Positions 1 to 7,591 of a stretch of DNA of 9,961 nt are shown one piece after another. The position numbers and the translations under genes are program-made. Every line of letters begins with the position of its first letter. Positions within the stretch are counted from its first letter, which is position 1. The DNA comes from an uncultured Dorea sp. (GTDB taxonomy: Bacteria > Bacillota > Clostridia > Lachnospirales > Lachnospiraceae): the NCBI GenBank assembly GCA_910579335.1, contig CAJTUQ010000097.1, positions 1-9,961 on the forward strand, written 5' to 3'. The notes beneath the pieces are model-generated. The model saw only the letters and a list, made by a program, of their open reading frames with translations, did not search any database and was not told the DNA's origin.

Positions 1-919
1 TGATATCGTCCGTTCTCTCAAGCTCAATCTCCATCTGCCCGTCTGTTTTCTTCACCTTCTCCTCAGCCGTATGACGGGGACGGTAGTCAGCCACAGCCGC
101 CGCCTTGATTATGACATCCATATCTTTGCTTCTTGAGATGACCGCGTCAAACATCTCCTTTGCCGACACAACCGGAACCACATCCACAAACATGGGCGGC
201 TTAAGCGCAGTCTTTCCTGTCACAAGAGTGACGGACGCCCCCCTGAGCATGCACACTCTGGCAATGCCATACCCCATCTTTCCTGAAGAATGGTTCGTAA
301 TATACCGGACAGGGTCAACCGCCTCCTGCGTAGGACCCGCCGTAACCAAAACCTTCATCCCCGCCATGTCCTTTGGAAAGGCGCAGGACTTATAGACATA
401 CTCCGCAAGCACCTCCGGCTCCGGCATCTTTCCTATCCCCACATCTTTGCAAGCAAGGTACCCGGTGTCAGGCTCCGCAATCTCTACGCCGTAATGCCGC
501 AGGATTTCCAGATTCCGCTGCGTCAGAGGATTCTCATACATAGCCGTATTCATGGCCGGGGCGACAATCTTTTTACAGCGGCAGGCAAGCACCGTTGTCG
601 TCAGCATGTCGTCAGCAATGCCGTGGGCAAGCTTTGCTATCACATTCGCCGTAGCCGGGGCAATTATTACCGTATCCGCCCTTTTCGCCAGAGCAACATG
701 CTCCACATGAAACTCAAAATTCCGGTCAAAGGTATCCGAAACGCACTTATGACCCGTAAGAGTTTCAAACGTAATCGGGTTGATAAAATTCTTTGCATTC
801 TCTGTCATAAGGACATGCACCTTCGCTCCGGCCTTCACAAGCAGGCTGGCAAGAGAGGCGCTCTTATATGCCGCGATTCCCCCGGTGACACCGAGGAGAA
901 TGGTCTTTCCTTTTAACAT
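1..919 (-). CDS. coaBC: CoaBC, bifunctional phosphopantothenoylcysteine decarboxylase / phosphopantothenate-cysteine ligase (3' end cut by window)
   Basis: This cytosolic enzyme makes two consecutive steps of coenzyme A synthesis. CoaB joins cysteine to 4'-phosphopantothenate, and the FMN-dependent CoaC domain decarboxylates the product to 4'-phosphopantetheine. About 306 codons are visible and the frame is open to the left edge; the family is usually near 400 residues, so roughly the last quarter is missing. The N-terminal flavoprotein domain opens with LLGVTGGIAAYKSA (residues 8-21). It carries the HVEHVALAKRAD segment with the likely catalytic His74, the PAMNTAMYENP motif at 121-131 and the active-site-flap Cys157 in GYLACKDVGIG. 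The CoaB domain starts near 190 with VTAGPTQEAVDPVRYITN and SSGKMG, followed by AAAVADYRP at about 273-281. The start is ATG at 917-919, preceded by an AAAGGAAAG-like ribosome binding site. No gene stands directly upstream in the same direction, only a degraded remnant, so it probably has its own promoter, which I could not place. Confidence 0.97.
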   Translation of the reverse strand, partial: MLKGKTILLGVTGGIAAYKSASLASLLVKAGAKVHVLMTENAKNFINPITFETLTGHKCVSDTFDRNFEFHVEHVALAKRADTVIIAPATANVIAKLAHGIADDMLTTTVLACRCKKIVAPAMNTAMYENPLTQRNLEILRHYGVEIAEPDTGYLACKDVGIGKMPEPEVLAEYVYKSCAFPKDMAGMKVLVTAGPTQEAVDPVRYITNHSSGKMGYGIARVCMLRGASVTLVTGKTALKPPMFVDVVPVVSAKEMFDAVISRSKDMDVIIKAAAVADYRPRHTAEEKVKKTDGQMEIELERTDDI

Positions 920-950
920 AGTTTCTTTCCTTTCCATCCAATTATTTAAA

Positions 951-966
951 ATCACGCTATCACGCT
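951..966. repeat. 8-bp tandem duplication
   Basis: ATCACGCT occurs twice in direct succession (951-958 and 959-966). On the minus strand it lies across the end of the unknown gene remnant and gives two stop codons in a row in that frame (TGA then TAG). Replication slippage is the simplest explanation. I see no insertion sequence it could flank. Confidence 0.5.
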
Positions 967-1118
967 ATTGACGCAGCCGGAAACAATTCCTCCATACTTC
1001 TCTTAAGTCTATCATAAACTTCAAAAAAATAATAGTATTCCTTGTATCCTCCTGGAAAATCTCTGAATCCAAAGGAAATAAAGACGTCTCTCCCAATTGC
1101 TTCGTTTCTGTCTTCAGT
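960..1118 (-). pseudogene. C-terminal remnant of an unidentified protein
   Basis: This minus-strand frame is open from 1118 to a TGA at 960-962. It encodes a protein-like tail that includes FISFGFRDFPGGYKEYYYFF and then EVYDRLKRSMEELFPAASIA. The only Met codon is about 13 residues from the end and no start with a ribosome binding site is visible, so it cannot be a complete gene. The composition (aromatic-rich and charged, with a plausible amphipathic final helix) is unlike random out-of-frame translation, but I do not recognise the family. It lies back to back with the truncated MATE gene, and the reading sense of the two overlaps only around 1082-1118. It may be the end of a divergently oriented gene whose 5' part was deleted. 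It could also be a fortuitous open frame. Confidence 0.45.
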
Positions 1119-1489
1119 TTATCAGTATCACCGCCGCTGTCTTGACCGCAGTTATTTTTATGTCCGCTCCGTTTTTGATGAAGCTCTTTAGAAACAGCGA
1201 AAGCATTATAAACGACGGCATACTCATGCTCCGCTTACAGGTCATCACTATGGTATTTGTAGGAATCGTCCTGCTAATGACGATTATTTTCCAGTCCACA
1301 GGAAAAGTGGCCGGTTCATTTATTTTATCCGTCAGCCGGCAGGGAATCATTTTTTCGGTAATTCTGGTAATTGCATACAACACGGCAGGATACATGGGAA
1401 TCATCATATCGCAGGCAGCAGCGGATGTATTGACTGCGATTCTTGCAATGATACTATTTAAAAGCCAGTTATCCAAAGAATTTCACTAG
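1097..1489 (+). pseudogene. MATE family efflux transporter, C-terminal fragment
   Basis: MATE proteins are inner-membrane antiporters that export drugs or metabolites using Na+ or H+ gradients; they have 12 helices and about 450 residues. Only about 130 residues remain here. LRFCLQFISITAAVLTAVIFMSAP matches in style the helix after the NYGA region of the second MATE half. It is followed by LMKLFRNSESIINDGILMLRLQ, a typical MATE loop, and three further hydrophobic helices, ending KSQLSKEFH. The frame is open only back to a TAA at 1079-1081. The upstream plus-strand frames show no MATE-like sequence, so about two thirds of the protein is gone. The in-frame TTG at 1097 has no convincing ribosome binding site. 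I infer a non-functional remnant left by a deletion whose breakpoint is near 1095-1105. The preserved frame over 130 codons suggests the event is fairly recent. Confidence 0.8.
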
Positions 1490-1516
1490 GAAGACACCGC
1501 TTCCCCCCAATACTTC

Positions 1517-1542
1517 AAAAAGGCCCCTCCTGTCAATCGGGG
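1517..1542 (-). terminator. Possible intrinsic terminator after the MFS gene
   Basis: On the minus strand, just after the MFS stop codon, CCCC (1539-1542) can pair with GGGG (1524-1527) across an 11-nt loop; CC and a five-T run (1517-1521) follow. The stem is short, so this is a weak candidate. It sits where a terminator would be expected, between two genes whose 3' ends face each other. Confidence 0.35.
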
Positions 1543-1544
1543 AA

Positions 1545-2732
1545 TTATCTTTGCTTCGCTTTTTCTCTTCGGCAAAGAATGAGCCCCGCCAGCAGCAGCA
1601 CAGGAAATACAACGCCTGATAAAATGCCTGCCCGCAGGTCGTCTCCCCATGCTTCGGACACGAATCCTACCACGGTAGGCCCTCCGGAACATCCCACGTC
1701 GCCGCCCAGCGCCAGCAGCGCAAACATCGCCGTCCCGCCTCTCGGCAGAGCTGCTGCCGCCCTGCTGAAGGTTCCCGGCCACATAATTCCTACTGACAGG
1801 CCGCATACCGCACAGGCCGCCAGGGAAAGCTGAGGAATGGGTAACAGCGATATTCCCAGATAGGACAGGATGCATAGGCCGGTACTGCAAATCATAAACC
1901 GCTCCAGATTGATGTGTTCGCCATATTTCCCATAGAATGCTCTCGATGCACCCATCAAAACCGCAAATGCCATAGGCCCCGCCAAATCACCCGCCGTCTT
2001 GGAGATGCCAAGGCCCTTTTCCGCAAAAGTGGAAGCCCACTGGCTTACCGCCTGCTCGCTGGCTCCCGCACAGACCATCATAACCATTAATATCCAGAAA
2101 ATCCTGATACCGAACAAATCTTTCAGCTTCAGCCCCGTCTCCCCGTCTTCCAGCAGCTTAGCCATAGGAACCCTTGTAAATACAAAGGCATTCAAAACCG
2201 GAATTACCGCCCACAAAACCGTCAGTATCTTCCAGTTCTTTGTACCTGCCGCATAAAAAAATAAAGTAGACAGCAGCACGACTCCCACATGTCCCCAGCA
2301 GTAGAAGGAATGCAGCATACTCATTGCTTTTTCCTTATTATCTGACGGACAAGCTTCTACCACCGGACTCACAAGAACCTCCAAAAGTCCTCCTCCGGCG
2401 GCATACACCATCACTGAAATAAGAATCCCTATAATAGGGGATGCAAAGACTTCCGGAAGGACCGTAAGGAAAAGCAGGCCTGCGGCCGACAGCAGATGCG
2501 CCGCAATCATGGATACCCGGTAACCGAGCCTGTCTACAAAACCAACCGACAATAAATCCACCAGAAGCTGTATTCCAAAATTAAAGGTCACCAGCAGAGT
2601 AATCTGAGACAGCGGAATATCGTAAGTTTTCTGAAAAGTCAAAAATAACAGCGGGACAAAATTATTTACAACCGCCTGCACAATGTATCCCGCAAAACAA
2701 GCGATAACTGTTTTATTATATTGATTCTTCAA
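1545..2732 (-). CDS. MFS transporter, 12 transmembrane helices, substrate unknown
   Basis: This is a major facilitator superfamily integral membrane protein of 395 residues, predicted to move a small solute across the cytoplasmic membrane. Hydrophobic helices run through the whole length. The loop between helices 2 and 3 has GFVDRLGYR (about residues 64-72), matching the MFS motif A pattern with Asp, Arg and Gly in place. A charged central linker (MAKLLEDGETGLKLKDLF) separates the two six-helix halves. SPVVEACPSDNKEKAMSMLH and CWGHVG resemble the sugar/fucose-permease-like MFS branch, but the substrate cannot be told. The frame extends to a TTG at 2750. I prefer the TTG at 2730-2732 (MKNQYNKTVI) because AAGGGAG lies 8 nt upstream of it, at 2741-2747. 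It follows recO by 48 nt with no terminator between them and could be co-transcribed. Confidence 0.9.
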   Translation of the reverse strand: MKNQYNKTVIACFAGYIVQAVVNNFVPLLFLTFQKTYDIPLSQITLLVTFNFGIQLLVDLLSVGFVDRLGYRVSMIAAHLLSAAGLLFLTVLPEVFASPIIGILISVMVYAAGGGLLEVLVSPVVEACPSDNKEKAMSMLHSFYCWGHVGVVLLSTLFFYAAGTKNWKILTVLWAVIPVLNAFVFTRVPMAKLLEDGETGLKLKDLFGIRIFWILMVMMVCAGASEQAVSQWASTFAEKGLGISKTAGDLAGPMAFAVLMGASRAFYGKYGEHINLERFMICSTGLCILSYLGISLLPIPQLSLAACAVCGLSVGIMWPGTFSRAAAALPRGGTAMFALLALGGDVGCSGGPTVVGFVSEAWGDDLRAGILSGVVFPVLLLAGLILCRREKAKQR

Positions 2733-2740
2733 TTTTTCAT

Positions 2741-2755
2741 CTCCCTTCAAAGGGG
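2741..2755 (-). promoter_or_regulatory. Ribosome binding site of the MFS gene inside a small hairpin
   Basis: On the minus strand the leader reads ATCCCCTTTGAAGGGAG. CCCT can pair with AGGG around a TTGA loop, and the AGGG arm is the core of the Shine-Dalgarno sequence for the TTG start at 2732. The stem is only 4-5 bp, so any effect on translation would be mild. It may be chance. Confidence 0.3.
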
Positions 2756-2780
2756 ATTATATGTACATGTTCAAAAAGTT

Positions 2781-3521
2781 TTATATAACCGTCCCCAATA
2801 TTTCAAGAGACTTAAACCGTCTCCCCACGTACTCGGCCATATATGCCCCAGACAGGTCTTCAAGCTCATCAAGCACCTCTTCCTTTACTATAAAAGTATA
2901 CAGCTTTTCTACCGGTGTCGCTGCAATATACTGCATGGCATAAAGCGTAGAAGGCAGCAGGCTCCTGCCGTCCTTCGCCCGTCCTGCACATTCACTGCAC
3001 ACAAGTCCCCCTTTTTTTACACTGAACACTTTCTCCCTTTCCGTATCCCCGCAGCAGACACAGGAAAATACCTGCGGCCCCTCCCCGTTGACACTCACCG
3101 CCTTAAGTTCATAGATGCACCGGATAAGGCGGTTGGGGATGTTCGGGTTTACCAGCGCTCTAAGCGACTGGTAGAGAAGCTTTAGAAGCTCTGTCTCGTC
3201 ATTTGCTTCCCTCGCATAGTAATTGGCAAGCTCCAGAAAATAAAACCCGTAATACGCCCCCTCCACATCCATCCTGAGCTCTTCAAAATAATTGGAAACA
3301 GAGGCCGACATCATTGTATAGGATGTCCGCCCCTCATAAACCAAAAATGTTCCGAATGTAAACGGGCTTGTCACACCTACCAATGCACTGTTCGGCTTTC
3401 TCGCCCCCCTTGCAAATGCAGATATCTTTCCCCGCTCTTTGGTGAGAAGCACAACGCGCCTGTCATACTCCCCCACCGGTGCCGCTGCAAGCACCATCCC
3501 AGTCAATGTAATCTGATTCAC
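2781..3521 (-). CDS. recO: DNA repair protein RecO
   Basis: RecO acts in the RecFOR pathway. It binds single-stranded DNA and SSB and, with RecR, loads RecA at gaps for recombinational repair. The 246-residue product matches the usual family size of about 240-260. An N-terminal OB-fold begins with ITLTGMVLAAAPVGEYDRRVVLLTKERGKISAFARGARKPNS (residues 4-45), the family signature. A helical middle follows, and then a zinc ribbon with Cys154 and Cys157 (CVCC) and Cys175 and Cys178 (CSEC). I chose the GTG at 3519-3521 because AAGGAG (3531-3536) lies 9 nt before it and the protein then begins with MNQITLTG, as in relatives. An ATG at 3537-3539 adds six residues, has an AGGTGA site 9 nt upstream and is a real alternative. 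Either way the 5' end overlaps the yqzL-like gene in another frame, so translation is probably coupled. Confidence 0.96.
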   Translation of the reverse strand: MNQITLTGMVLAAAPVGEYDRRVVLLTKERGKISAFARGARKPNSALVGVTSPFTFGTFLVYEGRTSYTMMSASVSNYFEELRMDVEGAYYGFYFLELANYYAREANDETELLKLLYQSLRALVNPNIPNRLIRCIYELKAVSVNGEGPQVFSCVCCGDTEREKVFSVKKGGLVCSECAGRAKDGRSLLPSTLYAMQYIAATPVEKLYTFIVKEEVLDELEDLSGAYMAEYVGRRFKSLEILGTVI

Positions 3522-3639
3522 CGCCCGCATCTCCTTCATAGCGACTCATCACCTGCTTACAGATAACAATTCCTCTGTAACTTAGATAGTCCGTAATTTT
3601 TCCCGTCTCGGCAAAACGGTTCCAATATTGTTCTTCCAT
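3463..3639 (-). CDS. YqzL-like small protein
   Basis: This 58-residue protein begins MEEQYWNRFAETGKITDYLS and ends in GTGGGV at a TGA (3463-3465). Its position between era and recO and its opening (W-x-x-F-x-x-T-G-K-I-x-D-Y-L-x-Y) match the small YqzL-like proteins found there in Firmicutes; their function is unknown to me. The ATG at 3637-3639 is preceded closely by a GAGGTGA ribosome binding site. The last 59 nt (77 nt if recO uses its upstream ATG) overlap recO in a different frame. The recO Shine-Dalgarno sequence lies within this gene, so ribosomes translating it probably feed recO. The N-terminal 35 residues look conserved. The Gly/Ser-rich tail is dictated partly by the overlapping recO codons. 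Confidence 0.8.
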   Translation of the reverse strand: MEEQYWNRFAETGKITDYLSYRGIVICKQVMSRYEGDAGGESDYIDWDGACSGTGGGV

Positions 3640-3662
3640 GCGCTCACCTCATCTTATGATGC

Positions 3663-3682
3663 CGGGGCAAAATTCCGCCCCG
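3663..3682 (-). other. GC-rich hairpin between era and the yqzL-like gene
   Basis: CGGGGC (3663-3668) and GCCCCG (3677-3682) form a perfect 6-bp stem with an 8-nt loop in the 78-nt gap after era. No T-run follows on either strand, so it is not a standard intrinsic terminator. An mRNA stability or processing element is possible. It ends about 24 nt before the yqzL-like start codon. Confidence 0.5.
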
Positions 3683-3717
3683 TCTTTAAGATTAGATTCC
3701 CCCATGAAAGGTCTGTT

Positions 3718-4614
3718 CTATTCGTCCTCGCGGTATCCAAAATTTTTCATCAGGTATTCACTGTCCCTCCAGTCCTTTTTCACTTTTACCCAAAGCTTAA
3801 GGTTTACCTGGCATTCCAGCATTTTTTCAATCTCAAAACGAGCCGTGCTCCCGATTTTTTTCAACATATTTCCTTGTTTTCCAATAATTATCCCCTTGTG
3901 GGAATCCCGCTCGCAGATAATCGTGGCATCAATGTGCATCACTCTGCCCCGCCGCTTCATCCGGTCAATGGCCACCGCAATTCCGTGAGGGATTTCCTCC
4001 TCAAGTGCATGAAGCGCCTTCTCCCTGATAAGCTCCGCCACGATTTGACGCTCCGGCTGATCCGTAACTGTATCCTCATCATAAAACTGCGGTCCGTAAG
4101 GCAGATATTTCATCACAACATCTATCAGTTCATCCGAATTACTCCCGCTGCGCGCCGACACCGGCACGATTTCTGCAAAATCATAGATATCCTTATATGC
4201 GTCTATTGCGGAAAATACTTCTTCCCGTTTTACACTGTCAATCTTATTAATAACAAGAATCACCGGTGTAGTGACTGTGCGAAGCTGCTTTGCGATGTGC
4301 TGCTCCCCCGCCCCGATAAAAGTAGTCGGCTCCACAAGCCAGAGTACGACGTCCACTTCATTAAGCGTGCGTTCCGCCACATTTACCATATATTCTCCAA
4401 GCTTATTTTTCGCTTTGTGGATACCCGGCGTATCGACAAATACTATCTGCCCTTTTTCCGTTGTAAGCACCGTCTGAATCCGGTTTCTCGTCGTCTGGGG
4501 CTTATTGGAAGTAATGGCTATCTTCTGCCCAATCAGATAGTTCATAAGGGTAGATTTCCCCACGTTCGGACGTCCGATCAGCGTCACAAACCCTGACTTA
4601 TAATCTTTTTTCAT
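3718..4614 (-). CDS. era: GTPase Era
   Basis: Era is an essential GTP-binding protein that binds the 3' end of 16S rRNA and helps 30S subunit maturation. The product is 298 residues, the usual length. The G domain shows G1 GRPNVGKS (14-21), the switch region with TTRNR (41-45), G3 DTPG (61-64), G4 NKID (123-126) and G5 SAR (153-155). The C-terminal KH domain has the RNA-binding loop IIGKQGNMLKKIG (GKQG at 245-248), and the protein ends NFGYREDE. The start is ATG at 4612-4614, with AAGGAG 5 nt upstream. It lies 53 nt downstream of the M16 peptidase gene and just upstream of the yqzL-like and recO genes, a common Firmicutes order that places ribosome assembly and repair genes on one transcript. 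No odd features were seen. Confidence 0.98.
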   Translation of the reverse strand: MKKDYKSGFVTLIGRPNVGKSTLMNYLIGQKIAITSNKPQTTRNRIQTVLTTEKGQIVFVDTPGIHKAKNKLGEYMVNVAERTLNEVDVVLWLVEPTTFIGAGEQHIAKQLRTVTTPVILVINKIDSVKREEVFSAIDAYKDIYDFAEIVPVSARSGSNSDELIDVVMKYLPYGPQFYDEDTVTDQPERQIVAELIREKALHALEEEIPHGIAVAIDRMKRRGRVMHIDATIICERDSHKGIIIGKQGNMLKKIGSTARFEIEKMLECQVNLKLWVKVKKDWRDSEYLMKNFGYREDE

Positions 4615-4667
4615 TCTTTCTCCTTTTTTGCACAGCCTGCATTTTTTCGGCTCTACTGTAAAACACG

Positions 4668-7589
4668 CTAAAATCCCGTCACTCTTCCAAATACTTCCCG
4701 GCTCTCCTCAATCTTTTCCTCTCCGCCGATAACACAGAGCTGGTCTGCTTTCAGTACTGCCTCTGCCACACGGTAAAGAGAGCGGATATCCTCCTGCGAC
4801 GCATCAAGAATCTGGTTTCGCTCCTTTCGTATCATCTCGGCGCTCACCTTGCTCATATAAAGGTTCATAGAACGTTCTCCCTTTGATACCGGCGTCATGG
4901 GCTGGTCTATATTGCTCATGGTTCCGATAATATATTTTGTCATGTCGCGCTCGCTGACCGTAAAATTCTTAAGATAATCCACGACGCCGTCATAGACCTT
5001 TAACGTCCGCTCCAAATGCGGGTCGCGGTAGGAGACAAAATACCCTTCCCCGATGCGGTTGAAATTACTCATGCACCCGTAAGCTCCGCCTCTGACCCGG
5101 ATATTCTGCCACAGGTAATCATAGCTTAATATGACCTTTAAGATCTGCAGCGCTCCGGTATAAGCGGCGCCATTATCAATAAAGTTTCCGGTCTTTGCCA
5201 CATACTGCACTTTGGACGCCGTCTTAAAGCCTTCATTTTTCTTCTCGCAATGGAGAATACATCTGGTGTCCTCGCTTTCTCCCGTAAAAAGGCTGTTTTT
5301 CAACTTTTCCACCAAATCTTCAAATCCTTCGAGCCCCTCTTTGGAAGCCGTATAGCTTAACATCATCCGATCCGCACGGAACAGCTGGCCGGCAAGCTTT
5401 TTAAGAATCTCTATCAGACGCCCGCTCTCCTCCTCAAAATGCTCCTCTATATAAGCTACTGTTTCGTAAAATGCAATTCCATTCGTCAAATCCTTGAGCT
5501 TTGCCGAAGGAGAAGCATAGGACAGAGACCGCAGCGCCGCCGTCTGATGTCCCGCCGACTGGAAGCGCATCAAAAGTCTTGATTTTACCATCGCAAGAAT
5601 TTCCTTGATTCGTTTCACATCCTCAAGCCGGGATGCCGTCAGTATTTCCCCCATCATGTCAAATACAACCGGAAGCTTTTCATACAAGGCCTTTCCTTTG
5701 ATCTCAAAGGTAGACCTAAACGCTTTTTCCCTGATATTCGTCACGTCATTGTATATTTCAAGAGACGTGCCCACCCCTCCTGTGTGCACGTTAATTTCAT
5801 TGAACAGGGCGCCGTAATCATAATTCTTCGTATCTATAATTCCGAGGACAGACTGCAGGATTCCTACATACGGCAGAAGTTCCTCACTGACGGAAGACAT
5901 ATCAAAAAGCACATCCACATAGCCGATTCCATTCGTCTCAATCTCATGGAAGATAACCGGAATCCCTGCAAGGTTCAGTTCTTCATTTACAATCGGCTCA
6001 ATCTCTCTGGAAATATCCTTTCTTTCAAGCACCGGTATCTTCTCAAGCGCTTCCGGACTCTCCGGCACCGACTGATATTCCTCCAGCTGTTTTGTACGCT
6101 TCACCATCTCTTCAATTTCTTCCGGACTCAGCGCAGCCTTAAAATCCTGAAGCTTTTTATCAAGGGCAGCGTCCATTTTCGCCGTCCGCCCCTTTTCGGG
6201 CTTCACGATTACGACTGCACCGTGAGGATTGTCAAGCAGATACCTCTGAATCAATTTTTCATAATACCCGCATCCTACCTGTTCTTTCAGAAATGCAAAC
6301 GTACTCAGCGCTTCAATATGCATAAACGGCTCATTCTCGTCATAAAGCCAGCTTTCCAAAATCTGCAGCCCGTACATCAGCCCCTTTGGGTAATTGCCAA
6401 AATCCGCCTCCCTGTAACGAAATTCATGATAATTTATCCCTGCCTCCAGAGATTTCCTGTCAATCCCATCTTTTACGATACCCGCAAGGACATCCTCGAT
6501 AACATGGATAAATTTCTCCTTCTGTTCCTCGTTGGCATTTTTCGCCACAATCGAAAAAACAGGCTGAAAGATGCCATTATCATAGGACCCCATTATATCC
6601 TTGCCAATCCCCGCATCCGTCAGCGCTTTTTTCAGAGGCGCCCCTGGCGCTGACAACAGTGCGTAATCCAGAATTTCAAAAGCCAGATAGAGCTCCCTGT
6701 CAAGGCTTGTAGCGATTACCTTATTATAAGAAAGATACGTATTATCCTCCTCAGATTCATCGCTTGCTATGGAATATTCAATGGTTTTCTCTTTCATTTC
6801 GGAGAAAGCTGATTGCCGCCCAATCACAGAATCCACCGGCTGGAAATCAAAATCAGACAGGTATTCCCTGTCAAGCCAATCCAGCTTCTCCTCAATATCC
6901 ATATCACCGTACAGGTAAATATAACTGTTGGACGGATGATAATACCTTCGGTGAAAATCAAGAAACTGCTCATAGGTCAGTTCCGGTATCACCTCCGGGT
7001 CGCCCCCCGACTCATTTGCATAGGAAGTATCCGGAAACAAAGTATTAAGAACCACCCTGTCAAGCACACCTTCCGGAGAGGAAAACGCACCCTTCATCTC
7101 ATTGTATACAACTCCGTTATAGGTAAGCTTATCCTGTGCACTGTCCAGTTTATAGCTCCACCCTTCCTGTCGGAAAATCTCTTCATGCTTATATATATTT
7201 GGATAAAGCACCGCATCCATATATACATGCATAAGATTCTGGAAATCCTTGTCATTGCAGCTTGCTACCGGATAAACCGTCTTATCCGGATACGTCATGG
7301 CATTTAAAAATGTATTCAGCGACCCCTTAACCAGCTCTACAAACGGATCCTTTGCCGGAAAATTTTTAGACCCGCACAGCACGGAATGTTCCAGAATATG
7401 CGGAACCCCCGTACTGTTATCCGGCGGCGTGCGGAATCCGATACAAAACACCTTGTTGCTGTCGTCATTTTGTATATAAATTACCCTGGCCTTGCTCTTT
7501 TTGTGCCGGAGAAGATAGCCCCTCGCTTTAATGCCTTCCAGCGCTTCCTCCTTAATCAACTCATAACTCTTCACATCTTTGATACTCAT
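4668..7589 (-). CDS. M16C family zinc metallopeptidase (presequence protease / insulinase-like)
   Basis: This 973-residue protein belongs to the M16C peptidases, large clam-shell zinc proteases related to mitochondrial and plastid PreP/Cym1 that degrade short unstructured peptides. The inverted zinc motif HILEH is at residues 64-68 (His64, Glu67, His68), in VPHILEHSVLCGS. The third ligand is probably Glu164 in GVVYNEMKGAFSSPEGVLD. The C-terminal half carries the conserved VRGGAYGCMSNF and YFVSYRDP segments that complete the active site across the two halves. Length fits the family (about 970-1000). I see no signal peptide, so it is probably cytosolic. The frame stays open upstream, but ATG at 7587-7589 is the start because AAGGAG lies 7 nt before it. 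That site is inside the last codons of rpoN, whose stop is only 2 nt away, so the two are probably translationally coupled. The physiological substrate is not known from the sequence. Confidence 0.96.
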   Translation of the reverse strand: MSIKDVKSYELIKEEALEGIKARGYLLRHKKSKARVIYIQNDDSNKVFCIGFRTPPDNSTGVPHILEHSVLCGSKNFPAKDPFVELVKGSLNTFLNAMTYPDKTVYPVASCNDKDFQNLMHVYMDAVLYPNIYKHEEIFRQEGWSYKLDSAQDKLTYNGVVYNEMKGAFSSPEGVLDRVVLNTLFPDTSYANESGGDPEVIPELTYEQFLDFHRRYYHPSNSYIYLYGDMDIEEKLDWLDREYLSDFDFQPVDSVIGRQSAFSEMKEKTIEYSIASDESEEDNTYLSYNKVIATSLDRELYLAFEILDYALLSAPGAPLKKALTDAGIGKDIMGSYDNGIFQPVFSIVAKNANEEQKEKFIHVIEDVLAGIVKDGIDRKSLEAGINYHEFRYREADFGNYPKGLMYGLQILESWLYDENEPFMHIEALSTFAFLKEQVGCGYYEKLIQRYLLDNPHGAVVIVKPEKGRTAKMDAALDKKLQDFKAALSPEEIEEMVKRTKQLEEYQSVPESPEALEKIPVLERKDISREIEPIVNEELNLAGIPVIFHEIETNGIGYVDVLFDMSSVSEELLPYVGILQSVLGIIDTKNYDYGALFNEINVHTGGVGTSLEIYNDVTNIREKAFRSTFEIKGKALYEKLPVVFDMMGEILTASRLEDVKRIKEILAMVKSRLLMRFQSAGHQTAALRSLSYASPSAKLKDLTNGIAFYETVAYIEEHFEEESGRLIEILKKLAGQLFRADRMMLSYTASKEGLEGFEDLVEKLKNSLFTGESEDTRCILHCEKKNEGFKTASKVQYVAKTGNFIDNGAAYTGALQILKVILSYDYLWQNIRVRGGAYGCMSNFNRIGEGYFVSYRDPHLERTLKVYDGVVDYLKNFTVSERDMTKYIIGTMSNIDQPMTPVSKGERSMNLYMSKVSAEMIRKERNQILDASQEDIRSLYRVAEAVLKADQLCVIGGEEKIEESREVFGRVTGF

Positions 7590-7591
7590 TT

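Noticed and set aside
290..916. Plus-strand open frame of 208 codons opposite coaBC
   Set aside because: The minus-strand frame has full CoaBC motifs throughout; this frame is rich in Arg and His with no recognisable domain and is an antisense shadow.
1489..1504. GGAAG-ACACCG-CTTCC hairpin after the MATE fragment as a plus-strand terminator
   Set aside because: The stem is 5 bp and is followed by C residues, not a T-run, so termination is not supported.
3628..4596. Plus-strand open frame of 322 codons opposite era
   Set aside because: The GTPase motifs and KH domain are on the other strand; this is a shadow with no ribosome binding site or protein-like motifs.
4615..4667. AGCC / GGCT inverted repeat between the peptidase and era as a terminator
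   Set aside because: The stem is only 4 bp with an 11-nt loop, and the short A-run after it belongs to the era ribosome binding site; there is no T-run.
5784..6653. Plus-strand open frame of 289 codons inside the M16 peptidase
   Set aside because: It is antisense to conserved peptidase sequence, His/Arg/Phe-rich, with no plausible start signal.
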